From Deuterostichococcus epilithicus (lineage: Eukaryota; Chlorophyta; Trebouxiophyceae; Prasiolales; Stichococcaceae): a DNA stretch of 64,000 bases. The notes under the pieces were generated by a model. That model was not told the origin of the DNA. It worked only from the letters and a program-made list of their open reading frames with translations, and did not search any database. Position numbers and translations under genes: made by a program. Of the stretch, positions 33,451-44,748 are shown piece by piece; positions within the stretch are counted from its first letter, which is position 1; each line of letters opens with the position of its first letter. Where the stretch lies: contig JAVTLE010000017.1 of NCBI GenBank assembly GCA_033439295.1, positions 868,001 to 932,000 on the forward strand. Direction: 5' to 3'.

Positions 33451-35425
33451 AGTCCTGGACTTGGACTTGGTTACATACTGTGCAGTCCAGTGGCTGACTA
33501 TAGCACAGGCCCGAAGGCGGTCAGAATGCGCAACAGCAAGCGACTTGGGGGGTGGTGGAGCGTGAAAAGTGAAAGAACCTTTGACCGGAAGGTTGGTTGT
33601 GAAAGTGGAATTAAATCCACTTATATACACAACCAAGAGATGGTGGAGTGTCACCCGTAGGTGATCGATAGCGAAGGGTGATAGCCAAAGCAATGCGAAA
33701 GCAGGGCAGTCATATGTATGACTATGACCCAATTCACTCCTTTTTTTGTCCGCATGAGGAATCGAACTCGAGACCCCATGGGTATTTTTCCGTTTTCCAA
33801 CCACTTGGGGGTGGTGAAGCGACAAGCTGAGGGAACAAACGGAAAGGGCGTCGAGCAGACCAAAACGACATCGGCAACCTTGTCCAGTCATAGAGTCATG
33901 TGCCACAGCACTCGCGGGTAAACCCAGTAAACCCCGCGCAGACATACAGGACCAGTTGCGGACAAGGCGCCGAGCACTCTGGCTTGCTGGGACCGGAAAA
34001 GCCGTGAGGCGCCCTGCAGGCTGGTGGAAGCAGGCCAAACACAAAAGCCAAGGACTGAAAAACACCTGCTAGGCCTAACCTCCCGCTGCCAAGGCTGCGG
34101 GATGTCTGACGGCGCAACATTTCTAAAGTGCCCCCGGCATCTGGGCTAGCTGCTCCCGTCGCAGGATTCCGCGAGCGCTGTGGCAGCCCGCTCCAAAAAC
34201 CCAAACACAGAAATGAAATCGCCAGCTACTTTCATGCCGACCCAAAAGTCCCGAAAGCAAGGCGCCCTTTGTCTCGAAAGCATGATCATGATAGGCCTGC
34301 CTCACTGAGAGCTCGAGCCCTAGCCCTCTAGCTCTGCAAAGCGATCGGCGCAATGCCGCAGAAACAACCCCAAGTTGCTGCATGAACGCCTCGACTGTGG
34401 CGTCGCCCCGGCTGAACAACTCCACGTGCTGGAGGCGCTGGTCTAGCAGAGCAGAACACCCCCAGAGCATGTGCTCTGCGTCATCAACCTCGCCGCTGTC
34501 GCAGCGCTGACAGCTGCGCTGCTCGCGCGGCAACCCGGCCCACCGCCCTGTCTCCACCCGCAGCCAATGGGAACCGGTGCGAAACTGCGCCAGCCAAACA
34601 CGGCCGGTCCTGGAGGCCACCGCCTGCAGATACATAGCTGGTCCGTAGGCACCAAAAGCCAGAGGGCCCCGAATCTGCAGCCACTCGCGTACCTTGCGGG
34701 CGTCGCTGCCATTCACCGACTCAAAGTGTCGGCGCTGCAGCACCGCCGTGGCTGCGTCAGGGTCGATGTGCTGCGGCACACCGTCAACAATGGGGGACAT
34801 GAAGTCCAGGAACGAGGCCACCTGGGCTGCCCAGCAGGCCGAGTGGATGCTGCCGCCGCGGCCGGCCATGCTGACGTTCTCGAGGAACGCCTGCTTGGTC
34901 AGCCGCGCGTCAGGCATGTCCACCAGCCGGTTCCAGAAGCGGCATATCAGCGTCACTGCAGTGTGCGCCGCCTCAAAGCGGCCCGCCTCGCCGAGAAGCG
35001 CCGCCTTGGGCGTGCCTCCTGCACGCACGCCAAGAAGAGCCCGCAAAAAGCTCCTCTGCACTTTCTCACAAGCCTCCATGCCACTGGCCTTGCCACACAG
35101 CGCCCCAGGCCCCCAAGTCTCCACACCGTACAGCATCACCGGGTGCACAAGTGCGTCAAAGAGATGCATGAGCAGTGTAGGATCATGCAGCCCGAGATCA
35201 AGACAGCGATTATGCAGTGCGAGCGCGGCGCGTCGGGCGGACGCCGCCCGGTCCGCTGCGCTCGAAGCAAATGGCTTCGTGCTGTGCAGGTCAACCCCCA
35301 GGTACCTGAACGTGTCAAGCACCTCGATGGGGGCGGACATATAGGTGAGCTGTGGCGCCGCCACCGCGCCGCGCGCGGTGGTGTACACCACCACCTTCGT
35401 CTTCTTGACGTTGACGGTGAGCCGC
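33451..35425 (-). mobile_element. LINE copy, minus, RT motif D to 3' tail, with nested SINE
   Basis: On the minus strand the ORF2 C-terminal half is open from about 35425 (LTVNVKKTKVVVYTTARG) to 34123, followed by the 3' UTR and the tail at 33451. A SINE is inserted at 33545-33816. The LINE breaks off at 35425, where plus-strand ORF1 sequence begins. Confidence 0.88.
33545..33816 (-). mobile_element. SINE-like element with 7-bp target-site duplication
   Basis: The element (272 bp) interrupts the LINE 3' UTR. AAGCGAC occurs at 33538-33544 and again at 33817-33823, and undisturbed LINE copies have it once. This gives both ends exactly. One hairpin loop is TACG where other copies have TTCG, still of UNCG type. 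Confidence 0.85.
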
Positions 35426-36486
35426 ATCGTCATCCCTGTCCTGCGCGCCTGCATCGCAGCCCCCCACAGAGCCACAGCAGCAGCCAGCCGATCAGCAGCG
35501 GCTGCAGCAGGCTTCGGAGCGGCATGCCTCCGCATTGCAGAACTTGTCCGAGTCTAGCACTTACGTGTCCTCCAGTTCGCAGTCACCCTTCCACGCAGAG
35601 CTGGCTAGCTTGCTCGTGCGTGCCAGGACGGCTGAGAATGAGGTGGCTCGCTTGTGCGCTCAGGTAGCGGCGAGTGACGCTGACAGGGTGCGCATTGTGG
35701 TGCAGGTGACGGAGGTCGTCAGCTTGACGGTGCAGGTCGTGGAGGCGCCTGCGGCGAGCTACGGCGTTGCGCAGGCGGCTGGCCCCGAGCCTACAGCGGC
35801 GCTGGACGNGCNGCNCGNCCAGNGCCATCAGCCGGGCAGCGCCGCCGACGCCGGCCTCAGGGCCGGCAGCCGCGGCCGCGGCTCCACCGCACAGCTCGCA
35901 GCTGCAACAGCCAACGCCAGCGCCACAGAGCCCTGACTGGGTCATCTCTGGACTCGACTTTGCCGCCGGCAGCAACCGCGATGCGGCGCACGCGGCAGTG
36001 GCAGACTTTGCCGCCGAGAGCCTCGGCATGGCTGACGCAGCACCGCTCATCACGGTGCTGCGCGTCAGCGGGCACCGCGATGGCCTGGCGGTCATCCGGC
36101 TCGCGGACCGGTTTGTCGAGCGTGCGATGCGCAGCGCCAAGGCGCTGCTGCCGCACGACTGCCCCGTCAGCATCTACCGCAGCCTGCCGCCGCAGCAGCG
36201 CGGCGCCGCCGCGCAGTTGCGACTAGCACGTCGCCAGGAGCAGCTGCTCACGCCGCAGGAGGTGGCAACCGCGCGCCGCGCGGCCAAGGCCGCGCTCGAC
36301 TTCGCCCGACAGCGCATCGCCGACCAGCGGCGCCCGCCGATTCACCGCGCTTTTCGCCCTCCTCCTGTTGCTGCAGTCCCCCTGGGAGTGCCATCATTCT
36401 TCAGTAGCCTGCATGACGAATCTGCACCCACTGCATCGCCGGACGCCCAGGCGCCGGCAGAGGGCTTTACCCCTCCGACGGGCTGC
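35426..36486 (+). mobile_element. LINE ORF1 fragment, plus
   Basis: The first part (35535-35770) codes a heptad-like stretch (AELASLLVRARTAENEVARL). After unresolved bases at 35809-35823 comes a globular part (WVISGLDFAAGSNRDAAHAA through VIRLADRFVERAMRSAK and SIYRSLPPQQRG) with the layout of LINE ORF1p RRM-like plus C-terminal domains, a nucleic-acid chaperone. The frame stays open to the SINE at about 36487. It is inverted relative to the ORF2 half at its left. Confidence 0.7.
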
Positions 36487-36854
36487 GGCCCCATCATCTC
36501 TTGGTTGTGTATACAAGTGGATTTAATTCCACTTTCACAACCAACCTTCCGGTCAAAGGTTCTTCCACTTTTCACGCTCCACCACCCCCAAGTGGTAGGA
36601 AAACGGAAAAATACCCACGAGGTCGCGAATTCGATTCACGACTCATGCGGACAAAAAAAAGGAGTGAATTGGGTCATAGTCATACATATGACTGCCCTGC
36701 TTTCGCATTGCTTCGGCAATCACCCATCGCTATCGATCACCTTCGGGTGACACTCCACCATCTCTTGGTTGTGTATTTAAGTGGATTTAATTCCACTTTC
36801 ACAACCAACCTTCCGGTCAAAGGTTCTTTCGCTTTTCACGCTCCACCACCCCCC
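36487..36854 (+). mobile_element. SINE-like element, partial-plus-full dimer, plus
   Basis: A 3' fragment of about 107 bp (from catctcttggttgtgtat) is joined at ccaccacccccaag to a complete unit (about 36592-36854). Stems attgcttcggcaat (36707-36720) and tcaccttcgggtga (36737-36750) are perfect. Confidence 0.8.
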
Positions 36855-37330
36855 TATGAGACTAGCGAAAGGCAATAGTCCCAATGAGGCTAAACTATCT
36901 GACGGTCCTGCAAGTGCGGGGTCACGGCGGCGGCGGCAGCAAAGCCATGCACACGCGGCTGGAACGATCCGCTGACAAACTAGCGCGCTAGATAAGACGT
37001 AGAGCCAAAGTCTCTATGTGCCACGGCACCCACGGGTAAACCCAGTAAACCCTGCGCAGACATGCAGGCCGGTAGCGCACAAGGCGCCGAGCTCTGTGGC
37101 TCGCTGGGGCCGTTCCGCCGCAAGGCGTCCTGCATGCTGGTGAAAGCAACCGAGCCCAAGGTAACAGAGGGCTGGCGCTCGCAATGGCTGACATCTAGGC
37201 GGCTGACGCCGCCAGCTATCGGCTAACGCGCAACGCCGGGCACCCCAGTCATTTGTGGTCGACGCCTCCATGGCAGCGGGTTCCGCGGGTGCCTGGCTCT
37301 AGATGAGTCCGTGCTATTAGTGAAATCCGG
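36854..37330 (-). mobile_element. Family 2 3' end, minus
   Basis: This is the reverse-orientation counterpart of 27961-28400, including ggattccac/tctagagccaggcacc and the LINE-like 3'-UTR core. It is the best copy for defining this family. Confidence 0.75.
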
Positions 37331-38807
37331 TCTTCTCCCATGTGATCTCCCTCTAAGTCTCGGTGATGATGATGGTGATGGTGACGGCGACGGTTGGATG
37401 TTTTTCTTCGTGTTTGCGTGTGTGGTGTGGATGGTGACGATGACGGTGACGGTGAAGGTGCCAGCGGGGTGATGCGGCGGTACGGTGGTGACGGTGACGA
37501 GGCGGCGGGTAGGAAGGCGGTGGGAGGATGGCAAGGAGCAAGCGGTGGCAGTGTCGGCGGGTGGCGGCGTGCGGCATGTGGTGGCGGATGGGGGGTGACA
37601 GGAGGTGGCGGCTGACTGTGGCGAGCGGCGGCAGGTGGCGGCTAGAAACGAGTGGTGGTGAGTGATGGGTGGTCGTGAGTGTTCGAAAACACTGTGTGGG
37701 CGGTGGCGAGTGTTTAGAAACACTGTTTGTGCAGNCAAGTGGCGGGTGGCGGGTGGCGGATGGCGGCGGGTGACGGGCGGTGGGTGTCGGGTGGCAAGCC
37801 AACAAAGTGGCAGGTGGCAGGTGGTAGGGCGGCAGGCAGGTGGCAGGTGGCGGCGGCAAGTGGCGGTGAGCAGTGGATGGTGAGGAGTGCCANGTGGTGG
37901 GCTGCAGCGGGTGGTGGTGGCGGGTGGCAAGTGGCGGATGACGGCGGGTGACGGGCGGTGGGTGTCGGGTGGCAAGCTAGTAAAGAGCATAGTGGCAGGT
38001 GGCGGGTGGGAGGTGACAGGAGGTGGCGGCTGACGGCGGCAAGCGGTGGCAGGGACGAGGGGTGGTGAGTGATGGGTGGTCGTGAGTGTTCGAAAACACT
38101 GTGTGGGCGGGTGGCGGGTGGCGGATGACGGCGGGTGACGGGCGGTGGGTGTCGGGTGGCAAGCTAGTAGAGAGCATAGTGGCAGGTGGTAGGCGGCAGG
38201 TGGCGGTGAGCGGTGGATGGTGGGGAGTGCCGGGTGGTGGGCTGTGGCGGGTGGTGGTAACGGGTGGCAAGTGGCGGATGGCGGCGGGTGACGGGCGGTG
38301 GGTGCCGGATGGCAAGCCAACAAAGAAGTAGGTGGCAGGTGGTAGGCGGCAGGTGNCAGGTGGCAGGTGGCGGCAGCAAGTGGCGGTGACCAGNGGANGG
38401 TGGGCTGCAGCGGGTGGTGGTGGCGGGTGGGTGGTGGCAGGAGGTGGCGGCTGAAGGTGGCAAGCGGCGGCAGGTGGCGGCTAGAGACGAGGGGTGGTGA
38501 GTGATGGGTGGTCGTGAGTGTTCGAAAACACTGNGTGGGCGGTGGCGTGTGTTCAGAGCACTGTTTGTGCGGCGGGTGGCGGGTGGCGAANGGCGGCAGG
38601 TGACGGGCGGTGGGTGTCGGGTGGCAAGCTAGTAAAGAGCATAGTGGCAGGNGGTAGGCTTAGCAGGTGGCAGGTGGCAGGTGGCAGGTGGCAAGTGGCG
38701 GTGAGCGGTGGATGGTGGGGAGTGGCGGGTGGTGGGCTGTGGCGGGTGGTGGTGGCACGTGGCGGGTGGCGGGTGGCGGATGACGGCGGGTGACGGGCGG
38801 TGGGTGT
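37331..38807. repeat. Large GGTGGC-type minisatellite with about 410-430 bp higher-order period
   Basis: Almost pure G/T/A-rich repeats (ggtggc, ggtgacggcggg). The landmark agtgatgggtggtcgtgagt occurs at 37661, 38068 and 38500. Isolated N bases occur at 37735, 37893, 38356, 38394, 38398, 38534, 38591 and 38652. On the minus strand it reads open for hundreds of codons (Pro/His/Thr-rich), a composition effect. Confidence 0.88.
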
Positions 38808-38913
38808 CGTTCGGCTGGCGCAGTTTCGCACCGGCTCCCATTGGCTGCGGGTGGAGACAGGGCGATGGGCCGGTCTGCCGCGCGAGCAGCGCAGCTGTCA
38901 GCGCTGCGACAGC
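38808..38913 (+). mobile_element. LINE ORF2 fragment, plus
   Basis: About 106 bp coding RLAQFRTGSHWLRVETGRW to CQRCDS, cut off at the first (ttggac) tail of the tandem array. Confidence 0.85.
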
Positions 38914-41900
38914 TTGGACTTGGACTTGGTTACATACTGTGCAGTCAAGTGGCTGACTATAGCACAGGCCCGAAGGCGGTCAGAATGCGCAACAGCAGCT
39001 GACAAGCTGAGGGAACAAACGGAAAGGGCGTCGAGCAGACCAAAGCGACATCGGCAACCATGTCCAGTCATAGAGTCATGTGCCACAGCACCCGCGGGTA
39101 AACCCAGTAAACCCCGCGCAGACATACAGGACCAGTTGCGCACAAGGCGCCGAGCTCTCTGGCTCGCTGGGACCGGAAACGCCGTGAGGCGCCCTGCATG
39201 CTGGTGGAAGCAGACCAAACACAAAAGCCAAGGACTGAAAAACACCTGCTAGGCCTGACCTCCCACTGCCAAGGCTGCGGGATGTCTGACTGCGCAACAT
39301 GCCTAAAGTGCCCCCGGTTTGGACTTGGACTTGGTTACATACTGTGCAGTCAGGTGGCTGACTATAGCACAGGCCCGAAGGCGGTCGGAATGCGCAACAG
39401 CAAGCGACAAGCTGAGGGAACAAACGGAAAGGGCGTCGAGCAGACCAAAACGACATCGGCAACCATGTCCAGTCATAGAGTCATGTGCCATAGCACCTGC
39501 GGGTAAACCCAGTAAACCCCGCGCAGACATACAGGACCAGTTGCGCACAAGGCGCCGAGCTCTCTGGCTCGCTGGGACCGGAAACGCCGTGAGGCGCCCT
39601 GCATGCTGGTGGAAGCAGACCAAACACAAAAGCCAAGGACTGAAAAACACACGCTAAGCCTGACCTCCCGCTGCCAAGGCTGCGGGATGTCTGACTGCGC
39701 AACATACCTAAACTGCCCCCGGCACCTGAGCTAGCCGCTCCCATCGCAGGATTCCGCGAGCGCTATGGCACACCACTCCGAAACCCAAACTTGGACTTGG
39801 ACTTGGTTACATACTGTGCAGTCAAGTGGCTGACTATAGCACAGGCCCGAAGGCGGTCGGAATGCGCAACAGCAAGCGACGAGCTGAGGGAACAAACGGA
39901 AAGGGCGTCGAGCAGACCAAAACGACATCGGCAACCATGTCCAGTCATAGAGTCATGTGCCACAGCACCCGCGGGTAAACCCAGTAAACCCCGCGCAGAC
40001 ATACAGGACCAGTTGCGCACAAGGCGCCGAGCTCTCTGGCTCGCTGGGACCGGAAACGCCGTGAGGCGCCCTGCATGCTGGTGGAAGCAGACCAAACACA
40101 AAAGCCAAGGACTGAAAAACACCTGCTAGGCCTGACCTCCCACTGCCAAGGCTGCGGGATGTCTGACTGCGCAACATGCCTAAAGTGCCCCGGCTTGGAC
40201 TTGGACTTGGTTACATACTGTGCAGTCAAGTGGCTGACTATAGCACAGGCCCGAAGGCGGTCGGAATGCGCAACAGCAAGCGACAAGCTGAGGGAACAAA
40301 CGGAAAGGGCGTCGAGCAGACCAAAACGACATCGGCAACCATGTCCAGTCATAGAGTCATGTGCCATAGCACCTGCGGGTAAACCCAGTAAACCCCGCGC
40401 AGACATACAGGACCAGTTGCGCACAAGGCGCCGAGCTCTCTGGCTCGCTGGGACCGGAAACGCCGTGAGGCGCCCTGCATGCTGGTGGAAGCAGACCAAA
40501 CACAAAAGCCAAGGACTGAAAAACACACGCTAAGCCTGACCTCCCGCTGCCAAGGCTGCGGGATGTCTGACTGCGCAACATACCTAAACTGCCCCCGGCA
40601 CCTGAGCTAGCCGCTCCCATCGCAGGATTCCGCGAGCGCTATGGCACACCACTCCGAAACCCAAACTTGGACTTGGACTTGGTTACATACTGTGCAGTCA
40701 AGTGGCTGACTATAGCACAGGCCCGAAGGCGGTCGGAATGCGCAACAGCAAGCGACGAGCTGAGGGAACAAACGGAAAGGGCGTCGAGCAGACCAAAACG
40801 ACATCGGCAACCATGTCCAGTCATAGAGTCATGTGCCACAGCACCCGCGGGTAAACCCAGTAAACCCCGCGCAGACATACAGGACCAGTTGCGCACAAGG
40901 CGCCGAGCTCTCTGGCTCGCTGGGACCGGAAACGCCGTGAGGCGCCCTGCATGCTGGTGGAAGCAGACCAAACACAAAAGCCAAGGACTGAAAAACACCT
41001 GCTAGGCCTGACCTCCCACTGCCAAGGCTGCGGGATGTCTGACTGCGCAACATGCCTAAAGTGCCCCGGCTTGGACTTGGACTTGGTTACATACTGTGCA
41101 GTCAAGTGGCTGACTATAGCACAGGCCCGAAGGCGGTCGGAATGCGCAACAGCAAGCGACAAGCTGAGGGAACAAACGGAAAGGGCGTCGAGCAGACCAA
41201 AACGACATCGGCAACCATGTCCAGTCATAGAGTCATGTGCCATAGCACCTGCGGGTAAACCCAGTAAACCCCGCGCAGACATACAGGACCAGTTGCGCAC
41301 AAGGCGCCGAGCTCTCTGGCTCGCTGGGACCGGAAACGCCGTGAGGCGCCCTGCATGCTGGTGGAAGCAGACCAAACACAAAAGCCAAGGACTGAAAAAC
41401 ACACGCTAAGCCTGACCTCCCGCTGCCAAGGCTGCGGGATGTCTGACTGCGCAACATACCTAAACTGCCCCCGGCACCTGAGCTAGCCGCTCCCATCGCA
41501 GGATTCCGCGAGCGCTATGGCACACCACTCCGAAACCCAAACTTGGACTTGGACTTGGTTACATACTGTGCAGTCAAGTGGCTGACTATAGCACAGGCCC
41601 GAAGGCGGTCGGAATGCGCAACAGCAAGCGACGAGCTGAGGGAACAAACGGAAAGGGCGTCGAGCAGACCAAAACGACATCGGCAACCATGTCCAGTCAT
41701 AGAGTCATGTGCCACAGCACCCGCGGGTAAACCCAGTAAACCCCGCGCAGACATACAGGACCAGTTGCGCACAAGGCGCCGAGCTCTCTGGCTCGCTGGG
41801 ACCGGAAACGCCGTGAGGCGCCCTGCATGCTGGTGGAAGCAGACCAAACACAAAAGCCAAGGACTGAAAAACACACGCTAAGCCTGACCTCCCGCTGCCA

Positions 41901-42829
41901 AGGCTGCGGGATGTCTGACTGCGCAACATGCCTAAACTGCCCCCGGCACCTGAGCTAGCCGCTCCCATCGCAGGATTCCGCGAGCGCTATGGCACACCAC
42001 TCCGAAACCCAAACTTGGACTTGGACTTGGTTACATACTGTGCAGTCAAGTGGCTGACTATAGCACAGGCCCGAAGGCGGTCGGAATGCGCAACAGCAAG
42101 CGACAAGCTGAGGGAACAAACGGAAAGGGCGTCGAGCAGACCAAAACGACATCGGCAACCATGTCCAGTCATAGAGTTATGTGCCACAGCACCCGCGGGT
42201 AAACCAGTAAACCCCGCGCAGACATACAGGACCAGTGGCGCACAAGGCGCCGAGCTCTCTGGCTCGCTGGGACCGGAAACGCCGTGAGGCGCCCTGCATG
42301 CTGGTGGAAGCAGACCAAACACAAAAGCCAAGGACTGAAAAACACACGCTAAGCCTAACCTCCCGCTGCCAAGGCTACGGGATGTCTGACTGCGCAACAT
42401 GCCTAAAGTGCCCCCGGCACCTGAGCTAGCCGCTCCCATCGCAGGATTCCGCGAGCGCTATGGCACATCACTCCGAAACCCAAACACAGAGAATGAAATC
42501 GCCATCTAACCCCATGCCGACCCCAAAAGTCCCGACAGCAAGGTGCCCTCTGCCTCGAAAGTATGATGATGATAGGCCTCATTGAGAGCTCGAGCCCAAG
42601 CCCTCTAGCTCCGCGCAGCGATCGGCGCAATGCCGCAGAAACACCCCCAAGCTGGCAGGGTCCTGCTGCATGAACGCCTCGACCGTGGCGTCGCCCCGGC
42701 TGAACAACTCCACGTGCTGGAGGCGCTGGTCTAGCAGAGCAGAACACCCCCAGAGCATGTGCTCTGCGTCATCAACCTCGCCGCTGACAGCTGCGCTGCT
42801 CGCGCGGCAGACCGGCCCACCGCCCTGTG
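38914..42829 (-). mobile_element. Tandem head-to-tail array of LINE 3' ends, minus
   Basis: Units start with ttggacttgg at 38914, 39319, 39791, 40195, 40667, 41071, 41543 and 42015. Lengths are 405, 472, 404, 472, 404, 472 and 472 bp. The last unit is the longest and extends into ORF2 (to about 42829). Each is a 5'-truncated LINE 3' UTR ending in its own tail. The 404/472 pairs make a near-identical 876-bp higher-order repeat. Confidence 0.9.
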
Positions 42830-44748
42830 CTCGGAGAGCTCGGCGCTTTGCGCGCAACTGGCCCTGTATGTCTGCACGGGGTTTACTGGGTTTACCCGCG
42901 GGTGCTGTGGCACATGACTCTATGACTGGACATGGTTGCCGATGTCGTTTTGGTCTGCTCGACGCCCTTTCCGTTTGTTCCCTCAGCTTGTCGCTTGCTG
43001 TTGCGCATTCCGACCGCCTTCGGGCCTGTGCTATAGTCAGCCACTTGACTGCACAGTATGTAACCAAGTCCAAGTCCAAGCCATAGCGCTCGCGGAATCC
43101 TGCGATGGGAGCGGCTAGCTCAGGTGCCGGGGGCAGTTTAGACATGTTGCGCAGTCAGACATCCCGCAGCCTTGGCAGCGGGAGGTCAGGCTCAGCAGGT
43201 GTTTTTCCGTCCTTGGCTTTTGTGTTTGGTCTGCTTCCACCAGCATGCAGGACGCCTCACGGCGTTTCCGGTCCCAGCGAGCCAGAGAGCTCGGCGCCTT
43301 GTGCGCAACTGGTCCTGTATGTCTGCGCGGGGTTTACTGGGTTTACCCGCGGGTGCTGTGGCACATGACTCTATGACTGGACATGGTTGCCGATGTCGTT
43401 TTGGTCTGCTCGACGCCCTTTCCGTTTGTTCCCTCAGCTTGTCGCTTGCTGTGTTGCGCATTCCGACCGCCTTCGGGCCTGTGCTATAGTCAGCCACTCG
43501 ACTGCACAGTATGTAACCAAGTCCAAGTCCAAGCCATAGCGCTCGCGGAATCTTGCGATGGGAGCGGCTAGCTCAGGTGCCGGGGGCACTTTAGACATGT
43601 TGCGCAGTCAGACATCCCGTAGCCTTGGCAGCGGGAGGTTTAGGCTCAGCAGGTGTTTTTCCGTCCTTGGCTTTTGTGTTTGGTTTGCTTCCACCAGCAT
43701 GCAGGACGCCTCACGGTGTTTCCGGTCCCAGCGAGCCAGAGAGCTCGGCGCCTTGTGCGCAACTGGTCCTGTATGTCTGCGCGGGGTTTACTGGGTTTAC
43801 CCGCGGGTGCTGTGGCACATGACTCTATGACTGGACATGGTTGCCGATGTCGTTTTGGTCTGCTCGACGCCCTTTCCGTTTGTTCCCTCAGCTTGTCGCT
43901 TGCTGTTGCGCATTCCGACCGCGCAAACCGCCATCGGGCCTGTGCTATAGTCAGCCACTTGACTGCACAGTATGTAACCAAGTCCAAGTCCAAGCCATAG
44001 CGCTCGCGGAATCCTGCGATGGGAGCGGCTAGCTCAGGTGCCGGGGGCAGTTTAGGCATGTTGCGCAGTCAGACATCCCGCAGCCTTGGCAGCGGGAGGT
44101 CAGGCCTAGCAGGTGTTTTTCAGTCCTTGGCTTTTGTGTTTGGCCTGTTTCCACCAGCATGCAGGGCGCCTCACGGCGTTTCCGGTCCCAGCGAGCCAGA
44201 GAGCTCGGCGCTTTGTGCGCAACTGGTCCTGTATGTCTGCGCGGGGTTTACTGGGTTTACCCGCGGGTGCTGTGGCACATGACTCTATGACTGGACATGG
44301 TTGCTGATGTCGTTTTGGTCTGCTTCTTTCAGTTTTCACGCTCCACCACCCCCAAGTGGTTGGAAAACGGAAAAATACCCATGAGGTCGCGAGTTCGATT
44401 CACGACTCATGCGGACAAAAAAAAGGAGTGAATTGGGTCATAGTCATACATATGACTGCCCTGCTTTCGCATTGCTTTGGCTATCACCCATCGCTATCGA
44501 TCACCTTCGGGTGACACTCCCCATCATCTCTTGGTTGTGTATATAAGTGGATTTAATTCCACTTTCACAACCAACCTTCCGGTCAAAGGTTCTTTCACTT
44601 TTCACGCTCCACCATTCCCAAGTGCTCGACGCCCTTTCCGTTTGTTCCCTCAGCTTGTCGCTTGCTGCTGCGCATTCTGACCGCCTTCGGGCCTGTGCTA
44701 TAGTCAGCCACTTGACTGCACAGTATGTAACCAAGTCCAAGTCCAAGC
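42830..44748 (+). mobile_element. Tandem array of LINE 3' ends, plus, with nested SINE
   Basis: After a partial unit ending at 43080, units start at ccatagcgctcgcgg at 43081, 43534 and 43995, each about 453-463 bp without insertions. The last unit is split by a SINE (about 44324-44624), with TGCT on both sides. The array faces the minus array, so the two tail clusters point away from each other. Confidence 0.88.
44324..44624 (+). mobile_element. SINE-like element, partial-plus-full dimer, plus
   Basis: A short 3' fragment (tctttcagttttcacgctcc to caccccca) precedes a full unit (from agtggttgg at 44355). The same fragment with the same cagttttcacg variant precedes the full unit of the copy at 26040-26335, so these two share a dimeric ancestor. 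Confidence 0.8.

Noticed and set aside
35809-35823. Sequence feature at a cluster of N bases
   Set aside because: These are unresolved bases inside the ORF1 low-complexity Ala/Pro stretch, not biology.
36487-36854. Hammerhead ribozyme / retrozyme in the dimeric SINE-like element
   Set aside because: I looked for the CTGANGA and GAAA core on both strands and did not find it. The tRNA-type B box fits a SINE better.
37223-38323. Long minus-strand Pro/His/Thr-rich open frame over the minisatellite
   Set aside because: It is open because the repeat lacks T-rich stop codons. Several frames are open at once, ambiguous bases interrupt it and there is no domain. Composition effect, not a gene.
38914-44748. 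Possible CRISPR-like or ordinary satellite array
   Set aside because: Units are 400-470 bp, have no spacers and match the LINE 3' UTR. The surroundings are eukaryotic genes.
23617-44748. Many 60-190 residue open frames repeated in the array region
   Set aside because: They are shadow frames of the LINE 3' UTR in both directions and carry no conserved domain. Only the RT/ORF2 and ORF1 frames have protein signatures.
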